From Saprospiraceae bacterium (GTDB lineage: Bacteria > Bacteroidota > Bacteroidia > Chitinophagales > Saprospiraceae), in NCBI GenBank assembly GCA_016715105.1, contig JADKBO010000004.1, positions 1 through 64,000 on the forward strand: a stretch of 64,000 bases of DNA, in the 5' to 3' direction. The position numbers were made by a program, and so were the translations under genes. Positions 63,796-64,000 of this stretch are shown here, piece after piece. The notes under the pieces are model-generated. The model was given only the letters and a program-made list of their open reading frames with translations. It did not search any database and was not told the origin of the DNA. Position 1 is the first letter of the stretch; every line of letters begins with the position of its first letter.

Positions 63796-64000
63796 GTAAA
63801 ATTAGCACATTAAAAAAACATTAAAATTTGTTAATCCTTGATAATCAATCAAATTTAGATTGGAATAAATGTTAAGATAATTTGAAAATGAGTAAGAATG
63901 CCTTGAAAGATGTATTTTAAGAATACATTTGTTCATGTTGGCTTTCTGTTTTAGAATCCAATCATAATTTATAATTTCAGTCGCGAGTTTTTATGAGAAA
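63796..64000. other. AT-rich end of window, no gene supported
   Basis: About 200 bases with no convincing ORF on either strand. An ATG at 63993 on the + strand could begin a divergent gene that runs off the window, but only 8 bases of it are visible. Confidence 0.4.

Noticed and set aside
63993..64000. Start of a divergent rightward gene
   Set aside because: Only eight bases remain, too few to support a call.

Overview
The window reads as a chromosomal segment of a Bacteroidota bacterium, most likely in or near Saprospiraceae. Evidence for this is the low-GC coding style, promoters with a TAnnTTTG -7 box instead of a sigma70 type, few Shine-Dalgarno sequences, one secreted protein with a gliding-motility/type IX sorting C-terminus, an outer-membrane TonB receptor, bacillithiol and malate:quinone oxidoreductase genes, and a KdsC-UbiA-Maf cluster. 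The genus placement is inference; no rRNA gene is present.

Layout. 1-1022 holds the 5' part of a gamma-glutamyltransferase gene. 1192-2686 is mqo with a frameshift, followed by about 0.9 kb of structured repeats. 3569-9852 is a TetR (frameshifted)-TolC-adaptor-RND efflux operon closed by a clear terminator. 9.9-11.9 kb is a degraded accessory zone with hairpin repeats, an SRPBCC gene and remnants of a DUF4160/DUF2442-HTH module. 12.6-17.3 kb is an oxidoreductase plus 2-oxoacid:ferredoxin oxidoreductase operon, then yhhN. 18-27 kb holds housekeeping genes (dusB, a DoxX/MauE-like gene, bshB1, truC, lolD-like, recN, a frameshifted DEAD-box helicase). 27.3-33 kb holds a large secreted metalloprotease and a Trk/Ktr potassium pair. 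Around 33.1 kb is a tRNA-Leu with its own promoter and terminator. 33.3-37.4 kb holds small proteins, an OmpH/Skp-like lipoprotein, a TspO-related protein, trmD and an FKBP. 37.7-43.9 kb holds a TonB receptor, an aldo/keto reductase, an HMA-AraC fusion regulator and a copper P-type ATPase. A 186-bp MITE sits exactly at the ATPase stop codon. 44.2-47 kb is an ECF sigma/anti-sigma-like pair followed by a type IX cargo protein.

47-52 kb holds an enolase-superfamily epimerase, a NUDIX gene, a rhodanese, glpD and glpK. 52.2 kb is ftsX. 53.1-55.7 kb is an overlapping fdx-iscX-kdsC-ubiA-maf cluster, and 55.9 kb an orphan NarL-type response regulator. 56.6-63.7 kb is a complete assimilatory sulfate reduction operon read leftward: sulfite reductase with a C-terminal HEPN-like domain, APS reductase, ferredoxin-NADP reductase, a DUF2061 protein, cysC, cysD and cysN. 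Its promoter overlaps a 9+9 bp inverted repeat that looks like an operator.

Five genes (mqo, tetR, DUF2442-HTH, DEAD-box helicase, ECF sigma factor) are each broken by a single small indel while the protein on both sides stays intact. This is either recent gene decay or, more likely for some of them, indel errors in the sequence. I see no CRISPR array, prophage or intact transposase. The most novel material is non-coding: a 133-bp structured tandem repeat with a distant copy, a MITE with an 8-bp target duplication, and a 20-bp-stem palindrome.
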